Assembly (NCBI GenBank): GCA_003116975.1
Contig: BGKB01000215.1
Coordinates: 1-64,000, forward strand
Length of the DNA: 64,000 bases
Direction: 5' to 3'
Source of the DNA: Aurantiochytrium sp. KH105
Taxonomy: Eukaryota > Sar > Bigyra > Thraustochytrida > Thraustochytriidae
Shown one piece after another: positions 51,701 through 61,678 of the stretch. The notes beneath the pieces were generated by a model. The model ran no database searches, was not told where the DNA came from, and was given only the letters and a program-made list of their open reading frames with translations. Each line of letters starts with the position of its first letter. Within the stretch, counting starts at the first letter, position 1. Position numbers and translations under genes: made by a program.

Positions 51701-52424
51701 GCTTCTGAAGCGCGAAGGTGAGAAGGAAAAGAAGAACCCTTTGCAAGATGAAGACTCTGATCTTCCATTGATCCATGCTCTGTTTGACTGTCACGCGACA
51801 AGAACGCAATACTCCCTCCCCGAACGATTTTGCGTCGAAGTTTTCATGAAGTGCCTGCCTCTCAAAGATGGACTGTCGTTGATGAAGGCTGAAGACGGCG
51901 GTGGTCGAACCGTTCGTTCACTCGCGCTCATCCCACGTCATATTGGAAAAATTGCTACAAACGAGAAGGAAGATCTTCGACTAAAGGTGGTGGGCAAACA
52001 AAGCTCCAAGGCAGTCAAAAACTTTGGACTCAAGCTCGGTAGGCAAAGGGTTTCTTTGAGAAGCGAAAAGCCTCACGTCGTGGTGGTCGTACTTGAGAAA
52101 GATTGCTGGGACGATGTCCAAAAACTTTGGGAGGGCCAACCCCAAAAAGGAAGAGATGCTGCTGAGGAAATGGGAGCCCCTCTTCTTGCAGTCGCGGTCT
52201 GCGGTACTGATGACGAGTGGGATTTCGAGGACATGGATAAGTTTAAAAATCCTGCACTCCGTTCTGAACTCTTCGACCGCCTCGAGGTGCTCATGTGGCG
52301 GGATGCTCCTGGCGCCAAAACCCGGGATCCCGAAAAGTACATTGTGGAACACGAGGAACCAGCGCTCATCATGGAGCTTTGCTCACGTGCGAAAATGTTG
52401 CAGCGGTCTCCTCATAACATCTGA
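48766..52424 (+). CDS. Ten-exon leucine-rich-repeat protein, one LRR per exon
   Basis: I infer exons 48766-49265, 49351-49434, 49579-49662, 49799-49882, 50073-50174, 50285-50368, 50592-50675, 50933-51016, 51283-51369 and 51452-52424; the sum is a multiple of three (721 residues). Every intron interrupts a codon after its second base and has GTAAG or GTACG and AG ends, except after exon 6, where CT replaces GT. Exon 1 encodes an acidic low-complexity region ending in NGVKAI. Exons 2-9 each encode one RI-type LRR of 28 residues (exon 5 has six extra, exon 9 one extra) with pattern L-x2-N-x-I-G-x2-G-x2-A-L-x2-A-L-x2-N-x-S-L-x2-L, as in LEKNGIHGEGGAALAEAL. Exon 10 encodes a 324-residue domain I cannot assign. 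No signal peptide or membrane span is seen, so it is probably intracellular. NLR/NLRC-like LRRs are similar, but no NACHT or NB-ARC is present. Confidence 0.8.
50400..51282. repeat. Tandem duplication of an LRR exon-intron module (about 340 bp)
   Basis: Introns at 50369-50591, 50676-50932 and 51017-51282 are homologous over most of their length, and exons 50592-50675 and 50933-51016 are copies of each other. Exon-to-exon spacing is 307, 341 and 350 bp. A 60-nt block is identical in all three introns (50469-50528, 50810-50869, 51151-51210). The first intron's initial 30 bases differ, so one duplication boundary lies inside it. Confidence 0.9.
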
Positions 52425-53682
52425 ACCCCCTTTGACAACAATTAGATTCCTTTTGCATCCTTGCTCATCGCTCAAGAGAAGCTCGACGTTGAAACTGATC
52501 GTATGCTGTATGAAGGTTCCCGCTTTGACATTTCTTGAATTCCCCGCGCCACAAGAGCCTCTCTTAGGTTCAAATCGATGAGTTGTACAGGTGTAAGCGG
52601 ACAAAATAATGGGTCTTGGTGAGCAAAACTATCTTGCCAATTTGCAGCATCTGATCCTTGACGGAGTTTATGAGCTGAGGCATAATTTAAAGGTCCTTTG
52701 CCAAGGTTTGCGGCACGATGTGGGTGGCTGAAGGCATGTTGCGCATCCGAGACATGCTTCAAGAGCTCTGCAGATCAGAATCTAGCGCGAATCCAATCAC
52801 AGTAGCAGCAGCAGTAGCAGCAGCAGCAGCAAAAGCGACACAAGACAGCGATTACAATAGATGGATGATCCAGGAAGTGATGCTCTCTGGGAATGCCTGA
52901 CCAGCTCGGAAGCTCATCGTATCAAGACCTAACGGTCACGACACGTAGTGGCTGAGCGATGACTATCAGACGTGCTCGTCGCGTGCCTGACGAACGTTGC
53001 TTGCACACTTTGACTTTGAATGCATCTGTGTCCTTTCTATCTGAAGCTTCGAGTGTTCTTGTCGTGGCCTCCACATTTTTAAAAATGCGCTGACGCAACA
53101 AAAAGGAAAGATGTGTCAACGATCTGCAAACAGAAATGGATCAGTTCGGCCAGTGTTTTCTTTTTGATCTGGTCTATGTCACTTTACATGGGAGTTCACT
53201 ATGTGGTCGAGCCAAAATGGAAGAAGATCACCAATCGCTAGATGTATATTTTTGACGGGGACAACAAGTTTGCCTGCATACATCACACGCAGAAACAAAC
53301 AAGACACTCAAAATTTTTCGTTGACAAGCAGTCTCTGAAAGGGCAGCCTCATTTGCATACGATTAAGAGTTATGGCACCGTCTGTTGCGTCCCATGCTCC
53401 GTGCACCAATCAGACTTTCCACAAAGGCTTTTTGCAACCTCACTTCTTCATTTCCCCTTTGTCCGTACGAGAACGGTACAACTCTGTCGCAGAAAAGGTT
53501 CAGTGACGCGGGCGATGACGCAAACCAGAAAGTCCTTCGCTGTCCCCCGTAAGGTGTGCAAATCCGGCAGACCCCGTATTCCTGAGCCGAATGTTCGCGC
53601 TGGGGCGGGGCGAGATACGGACTTTCGCTGCTGTTTGCGACGCCGCTTTAGGCAGGGCTTCGCGTCGTCGTTAGTTAGTCCA

Positions 53683-53710
53683 CACCTCACCTCACCTCAC
53701 CTCACCTCAA
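53683..53710. repeat. (CACCT)n array
   Basis: About five CACCT units followed by CAACT variants, then AATCA units at 53749-53766. Confidence 0.8.
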
Positions 53711-54687
53711 CTCAACTCCCTGTCAAATCGTCGACCAGTCGAATCGGATCAAATCAAATCAAATCAGCCAGAGCAAACCAAACCGAGGCCGCGGCCCTCG
53801 CCTTCCTGGCTCTCGCAAGAGCTCGAGGGCAACCCGACGGACGAACCGCCCTGCCCCGCGCGCGACGAAGACGGCGAGGCGCGGCTTCCCCGCCCTTGTT
53901 CACAATGGGAACGAAGGCACTTCTGTGGTGGCCTCGCCGGTGACCGCGAGCGCGTTGTAGACTGCGGTCTCGAGGAGGTGAGGGAGGAGAGCGCCATGGC
54001 GAGCGCCATGGAAAGCGAGAAGTCGAAGGCACCTTCGGGTCTACGGTCGGCGGTGATTAGCGGTGCGATGCGTGGCAACAGTGAGTTAGTTACGGTGGGT
54101 GTACTATGTGTGTGTGTGCAGCCTTGACGAGCGGCGTGTGATGTGGATGCAAGGATGGCTGTATTTTGCTGCGAGCGAGCGAGCGAGGGTGCACACATCG
54201 CTCTTCATCATCTTCCCCTTCCTCTACTTCTCCTACTTCATCTTCCGGCTTCTGCTCAGCCGCCGCTTGTTCGGATCATCCTCGACCCTTGACAGACCAA
54301 CCGACCGACCTGCACCAACCGACCGGCCGGCCCGATCGACCAAGACGCGCAACGCTGTGAGGCCGCTCCGTCCTGACAGAGCGAGCCGTGCCTTCCGCAG
54401 TCGCCAGGGCTCTTCTCAGGTCGTTTCCCTGCGAGCCCTGGCGCGCTGCAGCTTCTTCACTGCTGCTGCACCGAGATCAAGAGTTTGTTGCGCAGTCAGC
54501 CGCCGCAGCGCGTCTGGTGTTCGCTGGCCCTGGCGGATGTCGGCTTGCTCATTTTGCTCGCCGCCTGATCAAAATGTGCTTCCTAGCCTGCTCGCTCGCT
54601 TGTTTGCTTGCTTGCTTGCTTTCTTGCTTTCGTTTACTCGCTTGTTGCTTTCTTGCGTCGGTGTCGATCTGGCGAGGCTGGCGGTGG

Positions 54688-54695
54688 TAGGCCTA
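54688..54695. promoter_or_regulatory. TAGGCCTA palindrome, site 3
   Basis: Exact copy, in the word GTAGGCCTATAG, the reverse complement of CTATAGGCCTAC at site 1. It lies about 800 bases upstream of squalene synthase. Confidence 0.3.
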
Positions 54696-55400
54696 TAGTC
54701 GTACTGTCTGCTGCTCCCTCCCTCCTCCTCGTCTGTCTCGAAGAAGGAAAAGGAGAAAAGAAAGGAGCAGAAAAGCGCATTTCCGAAAAGCAGGAAAAGG
54801 GGGAAAGAAAGCCTCTGTTCGTCGCTGCTTTCGCCGCCTCGCCGCTTGCGCGAAGAGCAGCGCGTGCCGGCGGCAAAGCGGAGTCGAGTCGCGTCGCGTC
54901 GCGTCGCGCCGCGGCCTCGGAGCGGAGACGGCGCCCGCGGACGCAGCCAGCGAGCGAGCCCTGAGCGAGCGAGCGGGGCACGCGCGCGCGCACGCCGCGG
55001 CAGGCTCGCAGGCGGCCGGCGGAGGAGGCCGCGGGCGTCTGCGCCGCAGCGTCGCGACGCGCACGAGGGAGGCGTCATCCATCGGCGCCAGCAGAGCAGA
55101 GCAGAGCAGGGCGGAGCGGAGCAGAGCGCAGCGGAGCGGCGCGAGGGCGGCCGCGAGAGGCGGGCCCCGGCGACGCGCCGAGGACGGAGGAGAGGAGCGC
55201 GGCAGCGCCGCTTGCAGCAAGCGCGCGGTGGGTGGGGCCGGCTGAGCTGAGTCTCGGCGAGCGAGCGGAGCCGAGCCAGCCAGCAAGCAAGCCAGCTGGC
55301 AGCGAGGTCCGTCCGCGTCAGCGGCAAGGTCGGCGCAGCAAAGTGCGACGAAGCGATAGAAAGCGCGGGGCAGCTCAGCAAAGGCTAGCCAGCTCAGCAA

Positions 55401-55455
55401 AACCAAGCCAAGCCAAGCCAAGCCAAGCCAAGTCAAGCCAAGCAAAGCCAAGCAA
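55401..55455. repeat. (AGCCA)n array in squalene synthase 5' leader
   Basis: AGCCA/AGCAA pentanucleotides run almost to the start codon, followed by an A-rich stretch (AATAAAAAAACACATTC) before the ATG at 55494. Confidence 0.85.
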
Positions 55456-55493
55456 AGCCAAGCGCAGCAAATAAAAAAACACATTCGCCCAAG

Positions 55494-57047
55494 ATGATGT
55501 CCATGGTCACATTCTCGCTCGAGGTGCTCATCTGCTTCGTGCTGGTGGACTTCCTCGTGGCGTCGCAGTGGGGATCGCTCATTGCCGCCTTCACCACCTT
55601 CCTCTTCATCCTCTCCCAGCTCGACGTCCTCTCCACGTCGCGCAAGGAGGACAAAAAGCAAGGCGGCTATGGTCAAATCCAAGAAATCAAGCACCCCCTC
55701 ATCCAGATGCTCCGTCCCTCGGAGCTCTACGCCGTCATGCGCTACAAGACGGGCGCCTTTTCCCGGCCATCGTACCTTGGCGCCGGCCTCGAGGGCCTCA
55801 ACCTCGACAAGGACCACATCGAGTTCTGCTCCGTCAAGCTCAAGCAGGTGAGCCGCTCCTTTGCCACCGTGATCACCTTTCTCCCCAACACCAGCGAGGC
55901 TCCCATCCGCCTTGCTGTTGGTATCTTTTACATTGTCCTTCGCGCACTCGATACCGTCGAAGACGACATGAACCTCGCCAACTTTGACAGCTATGTCCTC
56001 GACGAGGACAAGACCGACGTTGGTGACGCCCGCCTCGCTGCGAAGGAGCGCCTTCTCCGCCAGTTCGCCACGCGTCTCCGCGACTCTGTCGAGGGCGCTG
56101 CGCACAAGCACCAGCCCCTGGCTGGCTTTGGCGAGGGTGCCGAGCGCGAGCTCGTTGAAAACATGGAAGCCGTTGTCTACAGCATGTCTGTCCTGCCCCC
56201 CAAGCTCCAGGAAGTCATTTACGACATCACCGACGAAATGGCCGTCGGTATGGCCGAATTCGCTTCGCGGGATCTCAAAAACGGTACCGAGGACGAAAAG
56301 GACTTCGAGCACTACTGCCACACTGTTGCCGGCACCGTTGGCGACGGTCTCACGCGCATTTTCGCCGCCGGCGGCTATTGCCCCGCGGACCTTGTCAACC
56401 GCCGCGACCTTTGGGACTCCATGGGCAGCTTTCTCCAGCGCACCAACATCATCCGCGACTACCTCGAGGACCTCGTCGATGGCCGCGCCTGGTGGCCGCG
56501 CTCCGTCTGGGAGCTCTACGTCCCCAAGGACTCCTCCGAGTTCGCCCGCTCCAAGTCCCTTTCCCGACTTGCTGACACCGCCTCAATTGAGTCCGGCCAG
56601 AGCACGAGCTGTCTGAACCACATGATCGCCGATGCCCTGGAGCGCGTCAACCATTGTCTTCAGTACTTGGAGAACTTTGACGATCCAGACATTGTCTCCT
56701 TTTGTGCTCTGCCCCAGGTTATGGCCATCGCAACGCTTTCTGTCTGCTTCGATAACCCCAAGGTTTTTCAAGGCGTCGTCAAGATCCGCAAGGGCCAGGC
56801 TGCGCGCATTATGCTTGACCTCAGCCCCATGGAGCACCCCGATATCCGTGACCTTCAAAGCAATTACCTCGAATGGTTTGCGCGTTGCACTCGCGAAATC
56901 CAGCAAAAGGCCCAGCGCGCATCGCGCCTCGACCCTCAGGCACAGCGCGTCGACACCATCTGTAGCAAGATCGTCAAGGTTGTCGACGCCAAGCTTCAGT
57001 GTCTGCAAGAATCCTCGACCCCTCTTGGCCGTCCCCACGCCGACTAA
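55494..57047 (+). CDS. SQS: Squalene synthase with N-terminal membrane anchor
   Basis: 517 residues. The enzyme joins two farnesyl diphosphates head-to-head to squalene with NADPH, the first committed step to sterols. Family motifs: RPSELYAVMRYKTGAFSR region (74-91), VSRSFATVI, the first Asp-rich motif LRALDTVEDDM (149-159) binding Mg-diphosphate, YCHTVAGTVG (274-283), and the second Asp-rich motif RTNIIRDYLED (316-326). The membrane part is at the start: two hydrophobic segments at about 5-24 and 27-42, while the C-terminus ends hydrophilic. In fungi, plants and animals the ER anchor is at the C-terminus. It is longer than the usual 410-470 residues. Two ATGs lie within the first four codons. 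It is convergent with the AGC kinase (190 bases apart). Confidence 0.96.
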   Translation: MMSMVTFSLEVLICFVLVDFLVASQWGSLIAAFTTFLFILSQLDVLSTSRKEDKKQGGYGQIQEIKHPLIQMLRPSELYAVMRYKTGAFSRPSYLGAGLEGLNLDKDHIEFCSVKLKQVSRSFATVITFLPNTSEAPIRLAVGIFYIVLRALDTVEDDMNLANFDSYVLDEDKTDVGDARLAAKERLLRQFATRLRDSVEGAAHKHQPLAGFGEGAERELVENMEAVVYSMSVLPPKLQEVIYDITDEMAVGMAEFASRDLKNGTEDEKDFEHYCHTVAGTVGDGLTRIFAAGGYCPADLVNRRDLWDSMGSFLQRTNIIRDYLEDLVDGRAWWPRSVWELYVPKDSSEFARSKSLSRLADTASIESGQSTSCLNHMIADALERVNHCLQYLENFDDPDIVSFCALPQVMAIATLSVCFDNPKVFQGVVKIRKGQAARIMLDLSPMEHPDIRDLQSNYLEWFARCTREIQQKAQRASRLDPQAQRVDTICSKIVKVVDAKLQCLQESSTPLGRPHAD

Positions 57048-57237
57048 ACCAGCGAGGCAACTTTACCAACTACCCACCCACCCCAAACAACATTCAAGAT
57101 CGTAAAATGTCTCCATTTCATGAATCGGAGCTTTTGTCCTCCCAAGAGTGTGAATGCATTTTTTCTTTTCTTACTTTTTTTTTCTTCTTCTTCTTGTTGA
57201 AATATCGTTTGCTTGTGCTTGAGCTTGAGCTTGAGCT

Positions 57238-58620
57238 TTAGGCAATAGTAATGGGAGGTTGTTTTGCACCAATGGAGCCGGATTTGTACGAGACGGCGCG
57301 CGGCGATTGTGGCAGCTCCAAACGAGTATCGACGGATCGATGCACATCCCAGTTTGCAAAAGCTTGATCCAGGTCCGCGCTCGCTTCCGAACCTTCCCCG
57401 GATCGAGGTTGCGAGCCGCCCAAAAGTAAACGGACGTCAAGATGTGTCAAATCTACATCAAAGTTTGCAACTTCGTCACGAAAGTTCTTTGAACGCCATG
57501 TCGCTTTGCCAGAGCTCACCGCGATCGGGGCTGGATATCCGCGTGCGCGCAGTCGCGACCAGTCAATCCCTGCGAAAAAGGGGTGCATGTACAATTCATT
57601 TACATTTTGGCATCCAAGCCGTCGAGTCGGGGCCCGTTGCAGCAGCAAATGAATGAGACTTCGCGCTGTTCTTGACAAGCGCACATTGGAGGGGAAGCGA
57701 ACTTGCTCGACATTGAGAATCCGCCGAAAAGTCAAGATCTCGTTCACCTGCGCAAAAGGTGTCTCGCCTACGAGCAAGTCATACAGCATTACACCATAGC
57801 TCCACCAGTCCGCGGCCCGTCCGTACTCACGAATTGGGCTTCGCCATCGTTGTGTACGATGGCACAAAAGTACTTCGGGCGCCATGTAAGGCGCGCTTCC
57901 GCAGACAGTTCGCGCTCCCATGAAAGCGCCCACGCCAACTCGCGATAGCCCAAAGTCAGCCAACTTTACATGTCCCGTTGCGTCCAGCAACATATTCTCG
58001 CACTTGAGATCGCGATACGCCACGCTACGTCTGTGCAGATATGCCAAGGCGTCCAGTACTTGAGCCGCATACAAGCGTGCAGTGTCCTCCGAGAAACGTG
58101 TGAGCCGGCGAAGATGAAAATACACCTCGCCGCCGGGACAGTATTCGCTGACTAGGCATACTTGCGAAGCGGTCTGAAAGGCGCACTTGAGCTTGAGTAC
58201 GAAGGGGTGTGACCCGCATTCCATCATGACTCGGCGCTCCGTCAACGTGTGCCGGATTTGTCCTCGCGCGTGAAGCGATTCCTTGTCCATCACTTTGATT
58301 GCCACGAGCTCATCGTTCTTCTCGTCGCCACGCGACTCCTGCGCGAGTCGTCCAATGTACACCTGACCAAAGGAACCTCGGCCAAGCATGCACGCAACTT
58401 CGAAGCCGCCCAAATTCACAGTCGAGAACGGCCGTGCCTTGCGTGTGGGCCAAAGCGAACGCAGACTTAGTCGCGGTCGCTGCAGCCGACGGCGCGTGGC
58501 CGCCAACGCCGTCGCATACTGTTCGAGCTTGTAAAGTCTCGAGGTCTCCTTCGCGCTTCCCAGACTGGTGTGCTTGCCCTGCTCGTGGACGCTCACGTGC
58601 ACTTTCGTAAGCGGCGCCAT
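57238..58620 (-). CDS. AGC-family Ser/Thr protein kinase
   Basis: 460 residues. The kinase domain spans about 73-349: glycine loop GRGSFG (80-85), VAIK with Lys109, alphaC Glu128, catalytic loop YRDLKCEN (202-209, Asp204), DFG at 222-224, activation segment TVCGSAPYMAPE with Thr238, and the APE end at 247-249. The Tyr before RD and the CG(T/S) activation loop are AGC hallmarks (PKA/S6K/AKT-like). A C-terminal extension ends in FANWDV (421-426), a hydrophobic-motif-like F-x-x-W with Asp where a phosphosite usually sits, which may act as a built-in phospho-mimic (inference). There is no PH, C1 or CNB domain. The short N-terminus is basic. The substrate is unknown. Confidence 0.9.
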   Translation of the reverse strand: MAPLTKVHVSVHEQGKHTSLGSAKETSRLYKLEQYATALAATRRRLQRPRLSLRSLWPTRKARPFSTVNLGGFEVACMLGRGSFGQVYIGRLAQESRGDEKNDELVAIKVMDKESLHARGQIRHTLTERRVMMECGSHPFVLKLKCAFQTASQVCLVSEYCPGGEVYFHLRRLTRFSEDTARLYAAQVLDALAYLHRRSVAYRDLKCENMLLDATGHVKLADFGLSRVGVGAFMGARTVCGSAPYMAPEVLLCHRTQRWRSPIREYGRAADWWSYGVMLYDLLVGETPFAQVNEILTFRRILNVEQVRFPSNVRLSRTARSLIHLLLQRAPTRRLGCQNVNELYMHPFFAGIDWSRLRARGYPAPIAVSSGKATWRSKNFRDEVANFDVDLTHLDVRLLLGGSQPRSGEGSEASADLDQAFANWDVHRSVDTRLELPQSPRAVSYKSGSIGAKQPPITIA

Positions 58621-59552
58621 CTTCCTTGCGCCTTACTTCGCCTTACGGCAAATTTCTGGTTCTTCGAGTCGTAAGACCGGGCTCTCCCTTTTCGGGTTTT
58701 GCCTCATCAAGAGGCCACGCGTCGCGCGTCGCGCGAGGCGCGAGGCGAGGCGCGAGGCTGGCTTTCACGATTGACCGGCCGCTCGCGAGCATCTGAGAGC
58801 AAGACCGGCGCCGCCCGAGGGCCGAGCCAAAGTCTCCAAGAACTGCCAGGAGCCGGGCTGGGCTCCGACTCGTGGGACGACATCTTCTTATACTTTACTA
58901 CTATACACATTGTTCGCATTGTACACTACTATACCATTGTAGAGTCGGCACTACGACGGGGGCAAGCAAGCAAGCAAGCAACGGTGGTAGTAGGCTATAG
59001 ACGGACGAACAAACGGCAAAGGGTCTCACACACCGGAAGCGGCGAGCCCGTGAGAGGCGGATCATTGACCAACGTCGAAACTTCCTCAGCGTGCCTGCCT
59101 GCCTTCCTGCTAGCGAGATTGGCGGATCGAGCAAGAGGCGGATCACTACCTCTTTTCGTTCGAGATCGCTCGGACGAGTGCCTGATTGCCTGCCTGCTTG
59201 TTAATGGACGCTACGCGGAGGGTTTGATTTGAGGGAAGAATGAAAAAAAGCCGGAATGCGCGGTGGTCGGTGAGTGCGCCAGGAAGAAGCCAGCAACTTT
59301 TTGTGTGGCGGCTCTGGATCGACCAGCAATCGTTTCGTTCGAGCTCAACTTGAAGAGCTCGTTGTCAAATGTCTGGCCTTACCTACATCTTTCCATAGTC
59401 ACGCGACCTGCGCCGTGATTGATTTTGTATCTAGAACTTCTGACTGCTTTTTGAGAAATTCGCAAATCACCAGCCCAAGCAAGACATAGATCGAATGACT
59501 TTGCATATTTTTTTTTACTGCAAAGTAGAAGTGGGCAATTTCTTTTATTTGT
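58621..59552. other. Spacer between AGC kinase and Tubby gene
   Basis: Upstream region of the kinase and 3' flank of the Tubby-domain gene. It contains CGCGCGAGGCGAGGCG-type words (58722-58760), a cluster of CTATA words with a GTAGGCTATAG near 58988, and a GCAAGCAAGCAA array (58962-58980). No gene is seen. Confidence 0.45.
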
Positions 59553-61678
59553 TCAGGTGACAAGTCGCTTCGACGTAAAGGCAGAGACGGCAATAGCCAT
59601 GGCTTGGAAAGGCGAGATCGGATGGCGAAAGTCCAGCGAGAAACGGTCCTTGAGCACCTTGCCGAAGCGCAGACAGACAGTGTCCGCTCCAAACTCCTCC
59701 TCCATTGTCTCATTTTGCGCTTGCGGCACAAGCATAAAGTTCTTCTTGGAGGCCATCTTTACGCGCGAATTAAAATTGAGCGTCCACGCCTGAAGCTCCT
59801 CGTTCCATTGAGGCTTCAAGGTGTCAAACTCAAGCAGTTCAGAGAGCTCCTCGGACTCCACCGCGCGATACTCGTCTCCTTTGCGAGCTTGCAGCTTTTG
59901 AATTAAATTCATATCCTGAGCATGTCGAGTTCGCGTTGTGCCCTTGTAGCGATCGGCCAGCGAACGTCGCTGACCGCGCAAGCCTTGTTCGGGATCCCAG
60001 CGCGGAAGCACGGCCTTGAGGCTGTTAGGGACACGACCCAAGACATTGTGTTCGTACATGATGTAGCCCAGCTCATGGTGCCGTATCTTTCGCGTGGACG
60101 TTGGGTTTGAGACACGATAGTCATGCACAGTGAGTGCGGTGCCTGCAAAGTTTTGTTCCATACAGCCCAGGTACCGTGACGACTCGGGGTGCATCGGAAT
60201 GTCCTTGATGTCCCCGTCGAGCTTGATGTCTTGCGAATTGTGGAAGATGATGCGGCCTTTGCCGCTCCGCGGAAGCACAGCGCCGAGAAGAAATTTATTG
60301 TCCGACTCACGGAAAAAGTGAAGTGAGATGATCTTCTCGCTGCGCCATCGCAAAATATAGCCATATACCATGTCCATATGCTCGGGCGGCTCGTAGATTT
60401 TGCTCTTTTGTTTGTAAATAATGCTGCGCGCCTCGGAGGCGTCCTCGTCGCCCACGCCAAAGGCATCCTGTATTCTGGTTGCGGTGCGAAAGCGAATGCG
60501 GTACGGGCCGGCCTTTTGAGCCTCGTTGAGCATTTCCTCGATCCTCTCCAAACACAGACCTGCGCAAGATTCTCCATTGATGTTGACAAGGAAGTCACCA
60601 ACGTGGATTTCGTTCGACCATGGCCGATCCCCGTCGCTCCCGCCAGCAGCACGCGGGCCTCCGTCGAGAAACTCGGAACGTGGGAGTTCGTCCACGACAG
60701 CCGACTTGCCCAGCCAGTCGTCATCAAAGGTTAGACCAGACTTGCCCGGAAGAAATTTCACTTCGTAAATCTCATCTGGGGGTGGTGGCAGCGGTGCAAA
60801 GGTTTGCGGGAACGGCCTTGCTGCTGGGGCCGCGATAGCTCGTTGACCTCCAGGCGAAGGTGGCTGGATGTTGACTAAAGATTTGACATTCATGAACGGA
60901 TCGTACGAGTCCAAACGCGAGCGGTCGCCTTCGTCATCGCTATCTTCGCCGAGTAACTCAGACGGGTCAACCAGACCTGTGCCGCATTGCGAGCAAGCTT
61001 CATTCTCAAGAGGGCAGAGAGTCCCGCATGAGGTGCAGTAAATTTCTTCGGGGATCGCCTCTTCCTCCTCATCGTCGTCGTCATCATCGTCATCGTCGCC
61101 GTCGTTGTCGGCTTCTCCACCGCTGATGCCGCGGTCGGCACTGGCGGCTTGCTCGATGCCCACGAGGTCATCTGTTTCAACGCGTTGACCATCGCTCCGT
61201 CGTCCCTTGACTTTCTTGTGCTGCTCATCTTCGTTATCGTCGCTCGTGTCTCCATCGCTGTCATCGCTGCTGCTTTCGTCGCTGTCGCTGCCGTCGCTCT
61301 CGCTCTCGACATCCACTTGCCTTTGGCTGCTCGATCTGCGAATGACGGTCTTTTCGCTCAGGTACATGGGCGAGCCGGCCTCGTACTCGCCGCCGAGCGT
61401 GACGACCGGCTCTGCATGCTCGAACTCGTCCTCGACGTCCCGGAGCAGGCCCGTGTCGTCGTAGGCGCTCTGCTCGNNNNNNNNNNNNNNNNNNNNNNNN
61501 NGCCCTCTCCGCCCGCGCCGCCCGCGCCGCTCGCGCCGCCCCGCGCGGCGCCTCGCGCGGCGGGATGGCGCGGCGGCGGCGCCTGCGAGCCCGCGCCGAA
61601 GGCGCCGCGCGGGGCGGCCGCAGAGGCCGCGGCGGCGGCGCCCAGCAGGCCGCCCTCCTCGTCGCTGTCGCTGTCCAT
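59553..61678 (-). CDS. Zinc-ribbon / PDZ / Tubby-domain protein (contains assembly gap)
   Basis: From the ATG at 61678 (MDSDSDEEGGLL) the frame runs into a 25-N gap (61477-61501) and continues, in another frame because the gap length is arbitrary, to the stop at 59553. Order after the gap: a Ser/Asp-rich acidic region; a small zinc ribbon CTSCGTLCPLENEACSQCG; a PDZ-like domain (GLTF carboxylate loop, then IHVGDFLVNINGESCAG and RIEEMLNEA); and a C-terminal Tubby barrel (YGYILRWRSEK; LGYIMYEHNVLG; LNFNSRVKMASKKNF; RFGKVLKDRFSLDFRHPIS). Tubby domains bind PI(4,5)P2 and ferry membrane proteins into cilia. PDZ plus Tubby in one chain is uncommon. The longer upstream frame to 62300 is not coding: it overlaps the divergent DAD1 gene. 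Confidence 0.85.
61477..61501. other. Assembly gap (25 N)
   Basis: A run of N within the N-terminal, very GC-rich coding part of the Tubby gene. The reading frames before and after do not match, so the true missing length is not 25, or there are flanking errors. Confidence 0.98.

Larger units (their letters stand above)
52425..55493. other. Spacer between LRR gene and squalene synthase
   Basis: No gene supported. It contains an AGC/AGCAGT run near 52801-52830, CACCT (53683-53710) and AATCA (53749-53766) arrays, a TG run near 54109-54118, TTGCTTGC arrays near 54600-54640, TAGGCCTA at 54688-54695, and an AGCCA array at 55401-55455 directly before the squalene synthase ATG. Confidence 0.45.

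Noticed and set aside
52718-52900. 60-residue frame with an Ala run
   Set aside because: Short, driven by an AGC/AGT simple repeat, no context or relative.
53242-53943. 233-residue plus-strand frame
   Set aside because: Runs through CACCT and AATCA arrays and GC-rich noise. No domain and no codon-like constraint.
53996-54160. Possible tiny two-exon gene (MASAMESEKSKAPSGL...) with a GTGAGT donor
   Set aside because: The splice would leave a peptide of about 35 residues and an intron of about 45 nt. No relative is known to me, so it is too weak to call.
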